This document shows, in pieces, positions 1-8,153 of a DNA stretch of 64,000 bases. This stretch comes from Pararhizobium sp. YC-54 (GTDB taxonomy: Bacteria; Pseudomonadota; Alphaproteobacteria; Rhizobiales; Rhizobiaceae), in NCBI RefSeq assembly GCF_025847205.1, contig NZ_JAOYTH010000011.1:124001-188000 (forward strand). The letters run 5' to 3'. The notes below the pieces were generated by a model. The model was not told where the DNA came from. It saw only the letters and a list, made by a program, of their open reading frames with translations, and did no database searches. Position numbers and translations under genes: made by a program. Position 1 is the first letter of the stretch. Every line of letters begins with the position of its first letter.

Positions 1-251
1 AGGAACGGGCCCGCCTGCTGCATGAAGAGATCGACAGCAAGCTGTCGTCGGAAACCAACCGTCATCTCTACATCCTGTCGCTGATGACGGCCTTCCTTTT
101 GCCGCCGACACTGGTCACCGGCTTTTTCGGCATGAACACCAGCAGCCTGCCCTTTGCCGACGGCGTTCACGGGACGTTGATTGCCGGCCTGTTCATCCTG
201 TTGTCGATGGGACTGGCCTGGACGATCCTCAGGCGGATCGGAATCCTCTAA
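1..251 (+). CDS. CorA/ZntB-type (MIT family) metal transporter, C-terminal part
   Basis: Only the last 82 residues are in the window; the 5' part lies off the left edge. The reading frame (codons from base 3, stop TAA at 249-251) gives a cytoplasmic helix followed by a first membrane segment that ends in the GFFGMN signature. After a short polar loop (NTSSLPFADG) a second membrane segment closes the protein, ending RRIGIL. The GMN motif between two C-terminal helices is the selectivity loop of the pentameric CorA/MIT family. The loop following it resembles ZntB more than magnesium-type CorA, so a zinc or other divalent cation role is possible; this is inference from a few residues. A second, complete CorA-type gene lies at 53925-54902. 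Confidence 0.85.
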   Translation, partial: ERARLLHEEIDSKLSSETNRHLYILSLMTAFLLPPTLVTGFFGMNTSSLPFADGVHGTLIAGLFILLSMGLAWTILRRIGIL

Positions 252-271
252 TCCGCACAAAATGACCCGCA

Positions 272-301
272 CAAAAATGGCCGGAGACAAAGTCCCCGGC
301 C
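272..301 (-). terminator. Intrinsic terminator for the BA14K-like gene
   Basis: Bases 279-301 form a 10-bp stem with one mismatch (GGCCGGRGAC arms, 3-nt loop). Read on the minus strand it is followed directly by a run of T (273-277). It lies about 30 bp past the stop of the minus-strand gene at 330-806 and also sits between two convergent genes. Confidence 0.7.
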
Positions 302-329
302 TTAAGTCAGTGCTGATCAAATCACGCTA

Positions 330-806
330 TCAGTAGGGCGAAATGCACTGTCTGCGCGGGCCGCCATACGGCTGATAGGTATTGTCGTAGGCGCGGTAGC
401 TGCGATAGCGATTATAGCACCATTCGGCATGGCTTCCGCCATAGCGCACCGGGGGCTGGGCGATAGCACCGCCTATGATGGCACCGGTGGCAAACGCGCC
501 GAGCGGGAACCACCAACCATTATATTCGCGGTAGCCCCGCCGGTAATAGTTGTAGCCGCGATGCCCGTTGTAATAGGAATAGCCGCCGCGGCGATAATAG
601 CCACGTCTGTCGCTGTACTGACGCCTGTTGCTGTAACGGGGCCTGTAATGGCCATCGCGGTGCGAAATTTGGACGATTTCGACATTGGCGCGTTCAGCCG
701 TCACCGGAACCGGGATCTGGGTGAAGGCCTGCGAAGGCGTAAATGACGTCGCCAGCAAGACCGCGGACAGCGCCAGCGATGCCGCCTTTAAATTGAAAAC
801 ACCCAT
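330..806 (-). CDS. BA14K family-like secreted protein
   Basis: A 158-residue exported protein. The start at 806 is chosen because GGAGGAG lies 6 nt before this ATG; an upstream in-frame ATG at 824 has no such site. Residues 1 to about 28 form a signal peptide ending near TPSQAF. The middle is extraordinarily rich in Tyr, Arg and Gly (repeats such as RRGYYRRGG). A glycine/alanine-rich hydrophobic stretch (FATGAIIGGAIA) follows, then a C-terminal HAEWCYNRYRSYRAYDNTY block with a second Cys near the end. That last block is the BA14K signature, first described for an immunoreactive 14-kDa Brucella protein with lectin-like activity. Function in rhizobia is not established. It has its own downstream terminator. 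Confidence 0.8.
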   Translation of the reverse strand: MGVFNLKAASLALSAVLLATSFTPSQAFTQIPVPVTAERANVEIVQISHRDGHYRPRYSNRRQYSDRRGYYRRGGYSYYNGHRGYNYYRRGYREYNGWWFPLGAFATGAIIGGAIAQPPVRYGGSHAEWCYNRYRSYRAYDNTYQPYGGPRRQCISPY

Positions 807-994
807 GAGGGGCTCCTCCTTCAATTGCTATCGGACAATATTGTCTTGCCGATAGAACGAGTTGCGGCTGTTTTTGTTCCACGGCACCACAACTAAGCAT
901 GTCCGGCAAACACGCGCTAGACGTGTTAGGCCAAGTCTCGATGAAGAGGCTTAATGTTAATCCTCCCTTAACCATCTTTCCGCACCCTCTTCTC

Positions 995-2005
995 ATGGAA
1001 AAGCGCCGGATCGCACGCTTGGGCAAGTTTTTCCGCCTCGCCGCTTTCCTCGGCGTCGCGCTGATCCCCAACGTGACATCGGCACGCGACCTCATGCCGT
1101 GGAAATCAGCGGACCACGCGCTGGTCATCGATGCCTACGAACTCAACATCATCGACTGGGACGCGATGCTGAAGGACAAGCGCATTGCCGGCTTCATCTC
1201 CAAGGCATCCGACGGACTGCCGGAAAGCTTTGCCTGTACCGGCGATCATGGCGGCGACACGGTCGCTCACTGCAAGACGATGTGGCGCAAATATGCCGTC
1301 AGCCGCGAACTCTACCAGACACGGCGCCTCATCGCCCGGGCAAGCGGCCTTCTCTGGGGAGCCTACCACCTCGCCCGCCCCGGCAACCCGGTCGACCAGG
1401 CCAATCACTTCCTCGACTATGCCGCGCCGCGCGACGACGAACTGATGGTGCTCGATATCGAGGGCATTGACCCTGAAAAATACATGTCGCTGGAAGACGC
1501 GGCCATTTTCGCCGGTCATATCCGGACCCGCACCGGCCGTTATCCGATGCTCTACACCAATCACACCACCGCCAAGTATATCGCTGCCAACCGCGACCGC
1601 TTCCCGATCCTGTCGCGCCTGCCGCTGTGGTATGCCCGCTACAAGCCGGGCATCCGTAATGTCTTTCCGATGGGCAACTGGGATTCCTACGCGCTCTGGC
1701 AGTTCTCCGCCGCCGCCAACTGCGGCAAGCGGCGTTGCCCCTACCGCGTCGCCGGGACGCTTACCGATATTGACGTCAACGTCGCGGCGATGAATGCCAC
1801 GGCGCTCAAGGCGGTCTGGGCCAAGGGCGAACTGCTGCCGGAAAAACCGCTGGACAAGCCGCTTCTGATCGCCTCGGGCAAAGCGGGAGCTTCCTCGGGC
1901 GCTTTCTCGAGCGTTGGCATAGGCGTTGATATGACCGTGACGGGATCGATCGGGCCTGTTTCCGCCGAACGGATTGCCTCAACGAGCAGCCCGCGCAACC
2001 ATTGA
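995..2005 (+). CDS. Glycoside hydrolase family 25 (lysozyme-like) secreted protein
   Basis: A 336-residue protein that probably cleaves the peptidoglycan glycan strand in the periplasm. The start at 995 gives a clean signal peptide (MEKRRIARLGKFF then a hydrophobic core ending VTSA). Upstream in-frame ATGs at 899 and 941 would bury that signal, and none of the three has a convincing ribosome site. GH25 hallmarks: VIDAYELNIIDWDAM (first catalytic-site Asp), LLWGAYHLARPG, VLDIEG (the D-x-E pair of the family active site), MLYTNHT and LPLWYARY. The substrate-strand end ALWQFSA and a DIDVN segment are also typical of the barrel. The roughly 70 residues after the barrel are Ser/Gly/Ala rich and look like a disordered tail. 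No phage genes are nearby, so this looks like a resident cell-wall enzyme. Confidence 0.85.
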   Translation: MEKRRIARLGKFFRLAAFLGVALIPNVTSARDLMPWKSADHALVIDAYELNIIDWDAMLKDKRIAGFISKASDGLPESFACTGDHGGDTVAHCKTMWRKYAVSRELYQTRRLIARASGLLWGAYHLARPGNPVDQANHFLDYAAPRDDELMVLDIEGIDPEKYMSLEDAAIFAGHIRTRTGRYPMLYTNHTTAKYIAANRDRFPILSRLPLWYARYKPGIRNVFPMGNWDSYALWQFSAAANCGKRRCPYRVAGTLTDIDVNVAAMNATALKAVWAKGELLPEKPLDKPLLIASGKAGASSGAFSSVGIGVDMTVTGSIGPVSAERIASTSSPRNH

Positions 2006-2198
2006 GGTCTTCGGCGTAATCAAGGCGCAGGCGGGGCTTGATCAACCGCCCGATCCAAGGCGCCAGTGCGCCCGGTCACGGCTTTAAAACACGATTTTGG
2101 CTGTCATGGCCAACCCGCAGACGTTCAGCCTCCTGTCAGCCGGCAAGCGCAAGAGGAGGGGATTGTCACCATCCCCGCATCGGTTGCCGGAGTCTGTC

Positions 2199-3851
2199 TT
2201 GAATTTTCGCTCTCTCAAGCGGCCAACCATGGGCAGCATACCGCTGAGCCTGCTGGTCGCTCTCTATATTCTGTGTCTCCAGAACCTGACGTTCTGGAAC
2301 GAAGCCTTCTATGTGTTCGGCGGCTTCCACGTGGGCTTCTATACGTTTGCCGCGGCAATAACCCTGCTGGTGTTTGCAGGCGTGGTGGTGTTCTCGGTCA
2401 AATACCTGATCAAGCCGTTTCTGGTCTTTCTCCTCATCGCCGGAGCGATTTCCTCCTACTACACGGATTTCTTCGGCGTGGTGATCGACAAGGAAATGAT
2501 CCGCAACGCCGTGGTGACGACGCCGCAGGAGGCCGGCCATCTGGTGACCGCGAAATTTGTCCTGCATGTCCTCATCTACGGCATCCTGCCATCGCTGCTA
2601 GTATGCCCGACCCGGATCAGGCACCGTCCGTTCATCGGCAAATTCTTCATGAACCTCGCGGTCATTGCAATTTGCTTGGCTGCGTGCATCGGGCTGATTG
2701 TCTCGGATTATTCGGGAATCTCTTCGAATATCCGTCAACATCGCGACATGATGGCCAAGCTGACACCGTTTTCGGCCATCACCTCGGCGATCGGCCTCAC
2801 GGTCAGCACCTACAGCGAAATCGGCATCGTTCGCGCTCCGCTGGGCACGGACGCCAAACTCGGGCCGATCTATGCGCAGGCGAAAAAACCCGTCATCACC
2901 ATCATCGTCGCTGGCGAAACCGCGCGCGCCATGAACTTCTCCCTGAACGGCTATGCCCGGGAAACCAATCCGGAACTGAAAAAACTTGGTGTCACGAACT
3001 TCACCGGGACGACCAGCTGCGGAACGGCGACGGCCGTTTCACTGCCCTGCATGTTTTCCGTTTATGGCAGAAAGAATTATTCCGACCGCAAGGCGCGCTC
3101 CACCGACACGTTGATGGATGTCCTGCGCCGCGCCGGGATCGACGGCTATTGGTGGGACAACAATACCGGCAGCAAGGGGATCGCCGATCTCGTCAGCTTT
3201 GCCAGCCTGACCAAGCAGAAGAACAGCACGCTCTGCAAGGATGGCGAATGCCTGGACGACATTTTCCTCACCAAACTCGATGAAAAGCTTGCCGGCATCA
3301 CCGAGAACACCGTCATCGTCCTGCACCAGATCGGCAGCCACGGCCCGTCCTATTATCTGCGCTACCCGGAAGAGTACCGCCGCTTCAAGCCCGATTGCCG
3401 CACCCCGCAGCTCTCCGATTGCTCGCGCGAGGAGATCGTCAACGCCTATGACAACACCATCCTCTACACCGACCACAATCTTTCCGAAGTGATCAGGCTT
3501 CTGAAGAAACATCAAGGCAGGGTGGACGGCGCGATGATCTACATGTCGGACCATGGCGAGTCGCTCGGCGAGAACGGATTGTTCCTGCATGGTGCGCCCT
3601 ACATGTTTGCGCCCACCGAGCAGACCCGCGTCCCCTTCATCGCCTGGTTCTCCGACACCTATGCGCAACTGACCGGCCTGGACCGGCGCTGCCTTCAGAC
3701 CTATGCAGACGCTCCAACCTCGCACGACAACCTGTTCCACACCGTGCTTGGCATGATGAATGTCGTCACGAAAGTCTATAATCCGGGCCTCGACGTGTTT
3801 GCAGCCTGCCGCTCGAAGGCGACGGCAAACCCGGTTGCGCCCCAATCCTGA
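2199..3851 (+). CDS. eptA: EptA-type phosphoethanolamine transferase (lipid A modification)
   Basis: Inner-membrane enzyme of the YhjW/EptA sulfatase-fold family that transfers phosphoethanolamine from phosphatidylethanolamine to lipid A. The frame is open from 2097, but a TTG at 2199 preceded by GGAG with 6-nt spacing gives 550 residues, matching the length of E. coli EptA. Another TTG at 2163 behind GAGGAGG is the alternative. About five membrane helices fill residues 10-200. The periplasmic catalytic domain follows: GETARA (metal-binding Glu near 240), SCGTATAVSLPCMFS (Thr nucleophile near 276 and conserved Cys), HQIGSHGPSYY, and MSDHGESLGENGLFLHGAPY (metal-binding Asp/His). All key residues are present. 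In other bacteria such enzymes give resistance to cationic peptides; which lipid A group is modified here cannot be read from sequence. Confidence 0.9.
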   Translation: MNFRSLKRPTMGSIPLSLLVALYILCLQNLTFWNEAFYVFGGFHVGFYTFAAAITLLVFAGVVVFSVKYLIKPFLVFLLIAGAISSYYTDFFGVVIDKEMIRNAVVTTPQEAGHLVTAKFVLHVLIYGILPSLLVCPTRIRHRPFIGKFFMNLAVIAICLAACIGLIVSDYSGISSNIRQHRDMMAKLTPFSAITSAIGLTVSTYSEIGIVRAPLGTDAKLGPIYAQAKKPVITIIVAGETARAMNFSLNGYARETNPELKKLGVTNFTGTTSCGTATAVSLPCMFSVYGRKNYSDRKARSTDTLMDVLRRAGIDGYWWDNNTGSKGIADLVSFASLTKQKNSTLCKDGECLDDIFLTKLDEKLAGITENTVIVLHQIGSHGPSYYLRYPEEYRRFKPDCRTPQLSDCSREEIVNAYDNTILYTDHNLSEVIRLLKKHQGRVDGAMIYMSDHGESLGENGLFLHGAPYMFAPTEQTRVPFIAWFSDTYAQLTGLDRRCLQTYADAPTSHDNLFHTVLGMMNVVTKVYNPGLDVFAACRSKATANPVAPQS

Positions 3852-3909
3852 GCACGATATCGAGGTCATTGTTGCCGCACGCGCAGGTGTCGGCAATCCG
3901 GACGCCTGC

Positions 3910-4125
3910 TCATGCGCGCCTGAGATCGGTGGGCGCTCTTCCGGATAGGGGGATCTGGGGAATATGCATAGGATGCGCGCTTTTAATATTCACGGGGGCC
4001 GGCATGGATAATTCTGCTTCCAGGAGTGCCATCTCGATGAGGAACACGAGCATCTTTTTGTCACTGCGCTCGGCGCTCATCTTCGACGCCTGCAGAAGCT
4101 CGTAAGTCAAATCTTTGGTTCGCAT
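3910..4125 (-). CDS. Small hypothetical protein
   Basis: A 71-residue reading frame whose first 42 residues (MRTKDLTYELLQASKMSAER and a following amphipathic helix LVFLIEMALLEAEL) look like a real helical small protein. The last 25 residues are Pro/His rich and of unclear conservation. No membrane segment or signal peptide is present. Only a weak purine stretch (GGGG) precedes the ATG. It is isolated between convergent eptA and a repeat region. I do not recognise a family. Confidence 0.45.
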   Translation of the reverse strand: MRTKDLTYELLQASKMSAERSDKKMLVFLIEMALLEAELSMPAPVNIKSAHPMHIPQIPLSGRAPTDLRRA

Positions 4126-4232
4126 TTTTCACGCCCCGTATCGATTGCCCTTCGAAACTAGAGCGCGCAACTTACGCGAACCTTGCCGCCTATGAACACC
4201 TTATGATGGTGAGCGGCTTTGAAAGGCTGCTG

Positions 4233-4453
4233 CTGCAGCGACCTTTGCGGATCAGGACAGAGTACGCGACAGTAGCCGCCTCCCCCCCTCTGCCCTGCCG
4301 GGCATCTCCGCCTCAAGGGGGGGGAGATTGGCACGGGGCTGGCCTCTTGCTCCCGATCTCCCCCTTGAGGGGGAGATGTCACGAAGTGACAGAGGGGGTA
4401 TTCCCGATTGCAGTCATGTCCCGTGGCATTATGAATGACGCGCGGCGCTGTAG
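4233..4453. repeat. Palindromic ctacagcg repeat split by a second repeat (nested copy)
   Basis: The left half (CTGCAGCGACCTTTGCG, 4233-4249) and right half (ATGAATGACGCGCGGCG then CTGTAG, 4431-4453) together match the uninterrupted palindrome seen at 33973-34013 and 43781-43824. Here they are 181 bp apart, and a different, longer palindromic element (4284-4398) sits between them. The simplest reading is insertion of one repeat family into another. The whole non-coding gap 4126-4513 holds nothing else I recognise. Confidence 0.7.
4284..4398. repeat. Rhizobial intergenic palindromic element (115 bp)
   Basis: Outer arms CCCCCTCTG (4284-4292) and CAGAGGGGG (4390-4398) enclose further inverted blocks (GGCATCTCCGCCTCAAGGGG against CCCCTTGAGGGGGAGATG). 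The pattern resembles the RIME-type mosaic repeats abundant between genes of Rhizobiaceae. It is non-coding, and probably forms a long hairpin in RNA. Confidence 0.7.
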
Positions 4454-4513
4454 ATGGAGAAGGAACGGGCGGCTATGCCGGGCGACTGTCAGATGCCCGG
4501 CAATTCCGGCGCA

Positions 4514-5611
4514 TCACGCCTCGATCTGCACGTCGCCGATCGGGCGCGAACAGCAGGCGAGGATGTAACCCTCGTCGATTTCGTCATCGAGGATGCCGCC
4601 ATTGTGGTTCATCTCGACGTCCCCTGAAATTTTCATCACCCGGCAGGTGCCGCACAGTCCGCCCTCGCAGGCAGCCCCGATGCGGACGCCGGCCAAGCGC
4701 GCCGTCTGCAGGATGGTCTGGCCGGGCTGACACTTGGCGTCCTTGCCGGCCATCGTAAACGTGATGGTGGAGACCGCGCTTGCATCCGCCTCCCCGGCGC
4801 CGGCACGAATGGCAAGCTCTGCCGGATCCGGCGCGCTGGCCGGCTGAAAGCTTTCCTCGTGATAGCGGTTCATGTCGAAGCCGACGCTTTCCAGCATGGA
4901 TTTGACGCCGCGCATGAACGGCTCCGGGCCGCAGCAGAAGACAGTGCGTTCGCGGAAATCCGGTGCCAAGAGCGCCAGCTTGGAGGTCTCGATGCGGCCG
5001 CGCAGTCCGTGCCAGCTGTGACGCGGCGCATGGGTTTCGACGATGAAGCCGAGATTGAGGTTCGGCATGTTGCGGGAGATGTTCTCCAGCTCGTCGCGGA
5101 ACAACAGATCGTCCGGCTGGCGGGCGCAGGACAGGAAGGAGACATCCGTCTGCGGGGCGCAATCGGCCATCCAGCGGGTCATCGACATCATCGGCGTGAT
5201 GCCGGAACCGGCGGAGATGAACAGGTATTTTTCACCCGGATGGCGCACGAAGGAAAAGTCGCCGAGCGGCCCGAAGGCCTTCAGCTTCATGCCCGGTTTC
5301 AGGTGATCGAACATCCAGCGCGTGCCGATGCTCGATGCCTGGGCCTTGACGGTGACGGCGATGGAAAACGGCCGCGACGGCGTCGAGGACAGCGTGTAGG
5401 TGCGCATCACCGGATCATCCGCCGTTACCGGCAGTTCAAGCGTGACGAACTGGCCCGGCAGGTAGCGGAACCAGCTGTCCTTGTCGGCCTTGAAGCCGAA
5501 TGTCATCACATCCGGTCCTTCGGCGGTGACGGAAATGCATTCCAGCAGTTGCTGCCGGTCATTGAACGGCTGCAGCTCATCGAAGTGCCGGAAGGAGGAA
5601 GCAATCGTCAT
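4514..5611 (-). CDS. Flavin/2Fe-2S oxidoreductase, reductase partner of the Rieske oxygenase (GbcB-like)
   Basis: A 365-residue electron-transfer protein that would pass electrons from NAD(P)H through FAD and a plant-type 2Fe-2S centre to the oxygenase encoded upstream. The N-terminal half is a ferredoxin-NADP reductase fold: RTYTLSSTPSRP (FAD binding, about residue 70), ISAGSGITPMMSM (nucleotide binding, about 130) and VFCCGPEPFM (about 215). The C-terminal domain is a ferredoxin: GAACEGGLCGTCRVMK with CxxxxCxxC and the fourth Cys in ILACCSRP. Stop of the oxygenase and start of this gene are 1 nt apart, so the two are co-transcribed. The arrangement matches GbcB of the glycine betaine demethylase pair; stachydrine or another quaternary amine is an alternative substrate. 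Confidence 0.85.
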   Translation of the reverse strand: MTIASSFRHFDELQPFNDRQQLLECISVTAEGPDVMTFGFKADKDSWFRYLPGQFVTLELPVTADDPVMRTYTLSSTPSRPFSIAVTVKAQASSIGTRWMFDHLKPGMKLKAFGPLGDFSFVRHPGEKYLFISAGSGITPMMSMTRWMADCAPQTDVSFLSCARQPDDLLFRDELENISRNMPNLNLGFIVETHAPRHSWHGLRGRIETSKLALLAPDFRERTVFCCGPEPFMRGVKSMLESVGFDMNRYHEESFQPASAPDPAELAIRAGAGEADASAVSTITFTMAGKDAKCQPGQTILQTARLAGVRIGAACEGGLCGTCRVMKISGDVEMNHNGGILDDEIDEGYILACCSRPIGDVQIEA

Positions 5612-5612
5612 G

Positions 5613-6863
5613 TCAGGCGACCCGAACCAGAGGGGTTGAGATGGAACTGCCCTGCAGGCGATCCTGCATAAAGTTGGTGTACCATTCGACGAACTGCATC
5701 ACGCCGCCCTCGTGTTCCGGCGAATAGGGGCCGGGCTGATAGGCGGGCGAGCGGATGCCGAAGGCATTTTCCTCGACGATCTGGCGATCCTGGTCATTGG
5801 TCTCGGTCCAGACATGCGTCAGTTCTTCCAGATTGTAATCGACGCCTTCGACGGCATCCTTGTGCACCAGCCATTTGGTGGTGACCTGGGTGAGTTCAGG
5901 ACCAAGCGGCAGCACGCGGAAGGTGATGGCGTGATCGGCCAGCACGTGGTTCCAGGTGCTCGGATAGTGGAACAGCAAGAGGGTGCCGATATGGTCCTGG
6001 CTGACATCGTCGGAGAGCTGGCGCTTGACGGCGCGCTTTCCCGACATGGTGTAGCTCTCGGCATTCTCGATCAGCGGCATGCGGGCAACGCGGAACTGGC
6101 CGGTCGGCGACATCTTGAACTCGCTCGGCAAGCCCTCGGCTTCGCATTTTGCCCAGTGTTCGGCAATGATCGGATCGTCCTTGGCGCCCTGCACGCCGGT
6201 TGCGGTCGGGGCTTCCGGATAGGTACGGCAAAGCTCGGGGTGGTTTGCCGCGCAGTGATAGCATTCGCGATTGTTTTCCCAGACGAGCTTCCAGTTGCCC
6301 TTTTCGATGATCGTGCTTTCAAACGCGACCTTGGTGTCCTTCAGATTGTGCGGGGTAACATAGGACGAGACCATGTCGCGCACCGGCTGGAAATCCATCG
6401 CCTCTTCGGCCAGGCAGATGAAGATATAGCCGCCGAGGGTTTCGCAATGGATCGGTTTCAAACCATGCTGGTTCTTGTCGAAATCCTCGCCCATCTGGCG
6501 GGCGAACAAAAGCTTGCCGTCAAGCTCGTAGGTCCACTGGTGATAGGGACAGACAAGCTTGGCGGACGAGCCCTTGGCGCCGGCGCAGACGCGCGAGCCG
6601 CGATGGCGGCAGGAATTGTGCAGGGCCCGGACGGTGCCGGTGCGGTCGCGGACGATGACGACCGGATACTCGCCGACCTGGACGGTGAAATAATTGCCGG
6701 ATTTCGGGATTTCGCAGTCATGGCCGATGAACAGCCAGTCCTTGTACCAGATCTCCTCCATGTCGATCCTGTAGAGATCGGGATCGGTGTAGAATGCCTG
6801 CTCGAGGCTATGCCCGGCACGCCGGGTCTTCAATTTGCGAAGGACTTCACTGCGGAGATCCAT
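5613..6863 (-). CDS. Rieske non-heme iron oxygenase, large subunit (GbcA/Stc2-like)
   Basis: A 416-residue aromatic-ring-hydroxylase-type oxygenase; this subgroup demethylates quaternary amines such as glycine betaine or stachydrine. The start is the ATG at 6863, with AAGGA 7 nt upstream; the ATG at 6869 is too close to it. The Rieske centre is HNSCRHRGSRVC (CxH) and KLVCPYHQWTY (CxxH) at about 85-115. The mononuclear iron site is NRECYHCAANHPELC near residue 215. Domain order and spacing are those of the family, with no missing ligand. It is followed 1 nt later by its reductase. The gene lies 139 bp after a cobalamin riboswitch on the same strand, which makes B12-dependent repression likely. 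The substrate is inferred from family only. Confidence 0.85.
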   Translation of the reverse strand: MDLRSEVLRKLKTRRAGHSLEQAFYTDPDLYRIDMEEIWYKDWLFIGHDCEIPKSGNYFTVQVGEYPVVIVRDRTGTVRALHNSCRHRGSRVCAGAKGSSAKLVCPYHQWTYELDGKLLFARQMGEDFDKNQHGLKPIHCETLGGYIFICLAEEAMDFQPVRDMVSSYVTPHNLKDTKVAFESTIIEKGNWKLVWENNRECYHCAANHPELCRTYPEAPTATGVQGAKDDPIIAEHWAKCEAEGLPSEFKMSPTGQFRVARMPLIENAESYTMSGKRAVKRQLSDDVSQDHIGTLLLFHYPSTWNHVLADHAITFRVLPLGPELTQVTTKWLVHKDAVEGVDYNLEELTHVWTETNDQDRQIVEENAFGIRSPAYQPGPYSPEHEGGVMQFVEWYTNFMQDRLQGSSISTPLVRVA

Positions 6864-7001
6864 GGTCATTTCCTTGTGCTCGCCAACTCTTTTTGAAAGT
6901 TGCAGCAGGCAGGAAAGGAACCGCCGCCGCGCCGGGAAAGCGCGTGGTTATCGTGGTTCTCTTCCGGCTGCCCGCCGCACCCAGATATCAATTTCGCCAC
7001 A

Positions 7002-7170
7002 AGGCTGGTTTCCGGGCTCTGGAGCTGTCCTTGCGGACCATCGCGGCGCCTTCCCGGATTTCTCCAGTGGCCTTTTGCCGAGGTTTCGCTCCACCACCGT
7101 TGCGGGGGCAGCGCCGGATTTTGACCGGCTTCCCAATTCTCCGCCCTCCCTATAAAGGCGGCACCTTGAG
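7002..7170 (-). promoter_or_regulatory. Cobalamin (B12) riboswitch upstream of the Rieske oxygenase pair
   Basis: Read on the minus strand, the conserved landmarks occur in the right order. AAGGTGCC opens the aptamer (7160-7167), GGGAAGCCGGT and AATCCGGCGCTGCCCCCGCA follow, then GCCACTGG, CCGGGAAGGC, and finally the B12 box AGAGCCCGGAAACCAGCC at about 7003-7020. These blocks are the diagnostic core of AdoCbl aptamers. The next gene on that strand is the oxygenase at 6863. No Rho-independent terminator is obvious in the 139-nt leader; a GC-rich segment at 6920-6990 may sequester the ribosome site instead. Confidence 0.9.
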
Positions 7171-7547
7171 TGTTTTCATCTAACCTTGTGTCCGGCCCAA
7201 ACAGCTGCCGATTAGCGACATCCGGTTCCAGAATGACGACACGGCAAATATTGCGCAGAGCCGCAACCTATCTGTCTATTTTATAAGCATAAACAATAGG
7301 TTCTGCTGAAATTGAAGCAAAAGGCCTGTTTTCTGCCCAACCCCGCGGCAATCGGCTGAAGCGCGGCCTCTTTGCGACATTTTGTGACGGCCCCCACTAA
7401 CGCAGCCGCAATCCTCGCACCATTGCGAATGGTTCGGGGCAAACGGCTCGGACAAAAGGTTCCTATCTGGCAAGACTGCATTAACCATAACACTGTAGCG
7501 TCAGCTGATAAGCGATCACGCCCCCCGCCGCACTCTGGTACAGGCCG
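7171..7547. other. Intergenic region, no gene seen
   Basis: Between the riboswitch and the gene at 7548 there are only short open frames without ribosome sites or recognisable products. The region must hold the divergent promoters for the riboswitch transcript (minus) and the gene at 7548 (plus), but I could not pick out convincing -35/-10 pairs. Confidence 0.5.
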
Positions 7548-8153
7548 ATGTCAAACTTGAGATATTTCGATGCCGCCGCGGTCAAAGAGCCGGCTCCGTC
7601 GCAAAAGACTGCGATCCATACCGAGTTCCTGCGCACCGGGCGGATCAACCGGCGCCAGCAGGAATGGAGCGCCGCCGAGAAGCGCTATCTGACCCATCAG
7701 GAAGTGGCTGCCCGAACAGGCAAGAAACTCGAAGCGGCCGGTACCGTCACGCATGACCGGATCAACGGTTTCCATCGTTCGATCCGTTTCCCCAAACTGC
7801 TGTTTCACCGCACGCTGGCCGGCAGCCCGCATCTCGGCTACTGCCACGTGACGGCTGCCCGGACGAAATTCGCCAAGTTCGAGGACGTCCGGTGGTCGTT
7901 CTACATCGCCAACTTCTTCTCCGATATCGGCGACGACCAGCACTTTTTCGAGAAGATCAAGCTTGGCTACTCGCGGATGTATTTCGCGGTGGCAACGGCG
8001 ATGGATGCAGAGGCAGGCAAGCTGACCGTCAACCGTGCGGTGCACGACAACGGCCTGTTGTTTCGCACCCGCGACCCCAAGGAAGCGCTAAAGAACGTGC
8101 TTTTGCTCGGCGCCCGCAACGAAGAGCTTCGCAAGATCATTAGCGCCCTCTGA
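7548..8153 (+). CDS. Hypothetical protein, 201 residues
   Basis: A soluble, rather basic protein with no signal peptide or membrane segment. I do not recognise a domain. Visible features are a basic N-terminal third (RTGRINRRQQEWSAAEKRYL), a central segment with aromatic residues (VRWSFYIANFFSDIGDDQHF) and an Ala/Leu-rich C-terminal helix. Codon usage is like that of its neighbours. Its stop codon abuts the stop codon of the convergent GGDEF-like gene with no gap (8153/8154), so neither gene has a private terminator. Start weakly supported (AGG 7 nt upstream). Confidence 0.65.
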   Translation: MSNLRYFDAAAVKEPAPSQKTAIHTEFLRTGRINRRQQEWSAAEKRYLTHQEVAARTGKKLEAAGTVTHDRINGFHRSIRFPKLLFHRTLAGSPHLGYCHVTAARTKFAKFEDVRWSFYIANFFSDIGDDQHFFEKIKLGYSRMYFAVATAMDAEAGKLTVNRAVHDNGLLFRTRDPKEALKNVLLLGARNEELRKIISAL

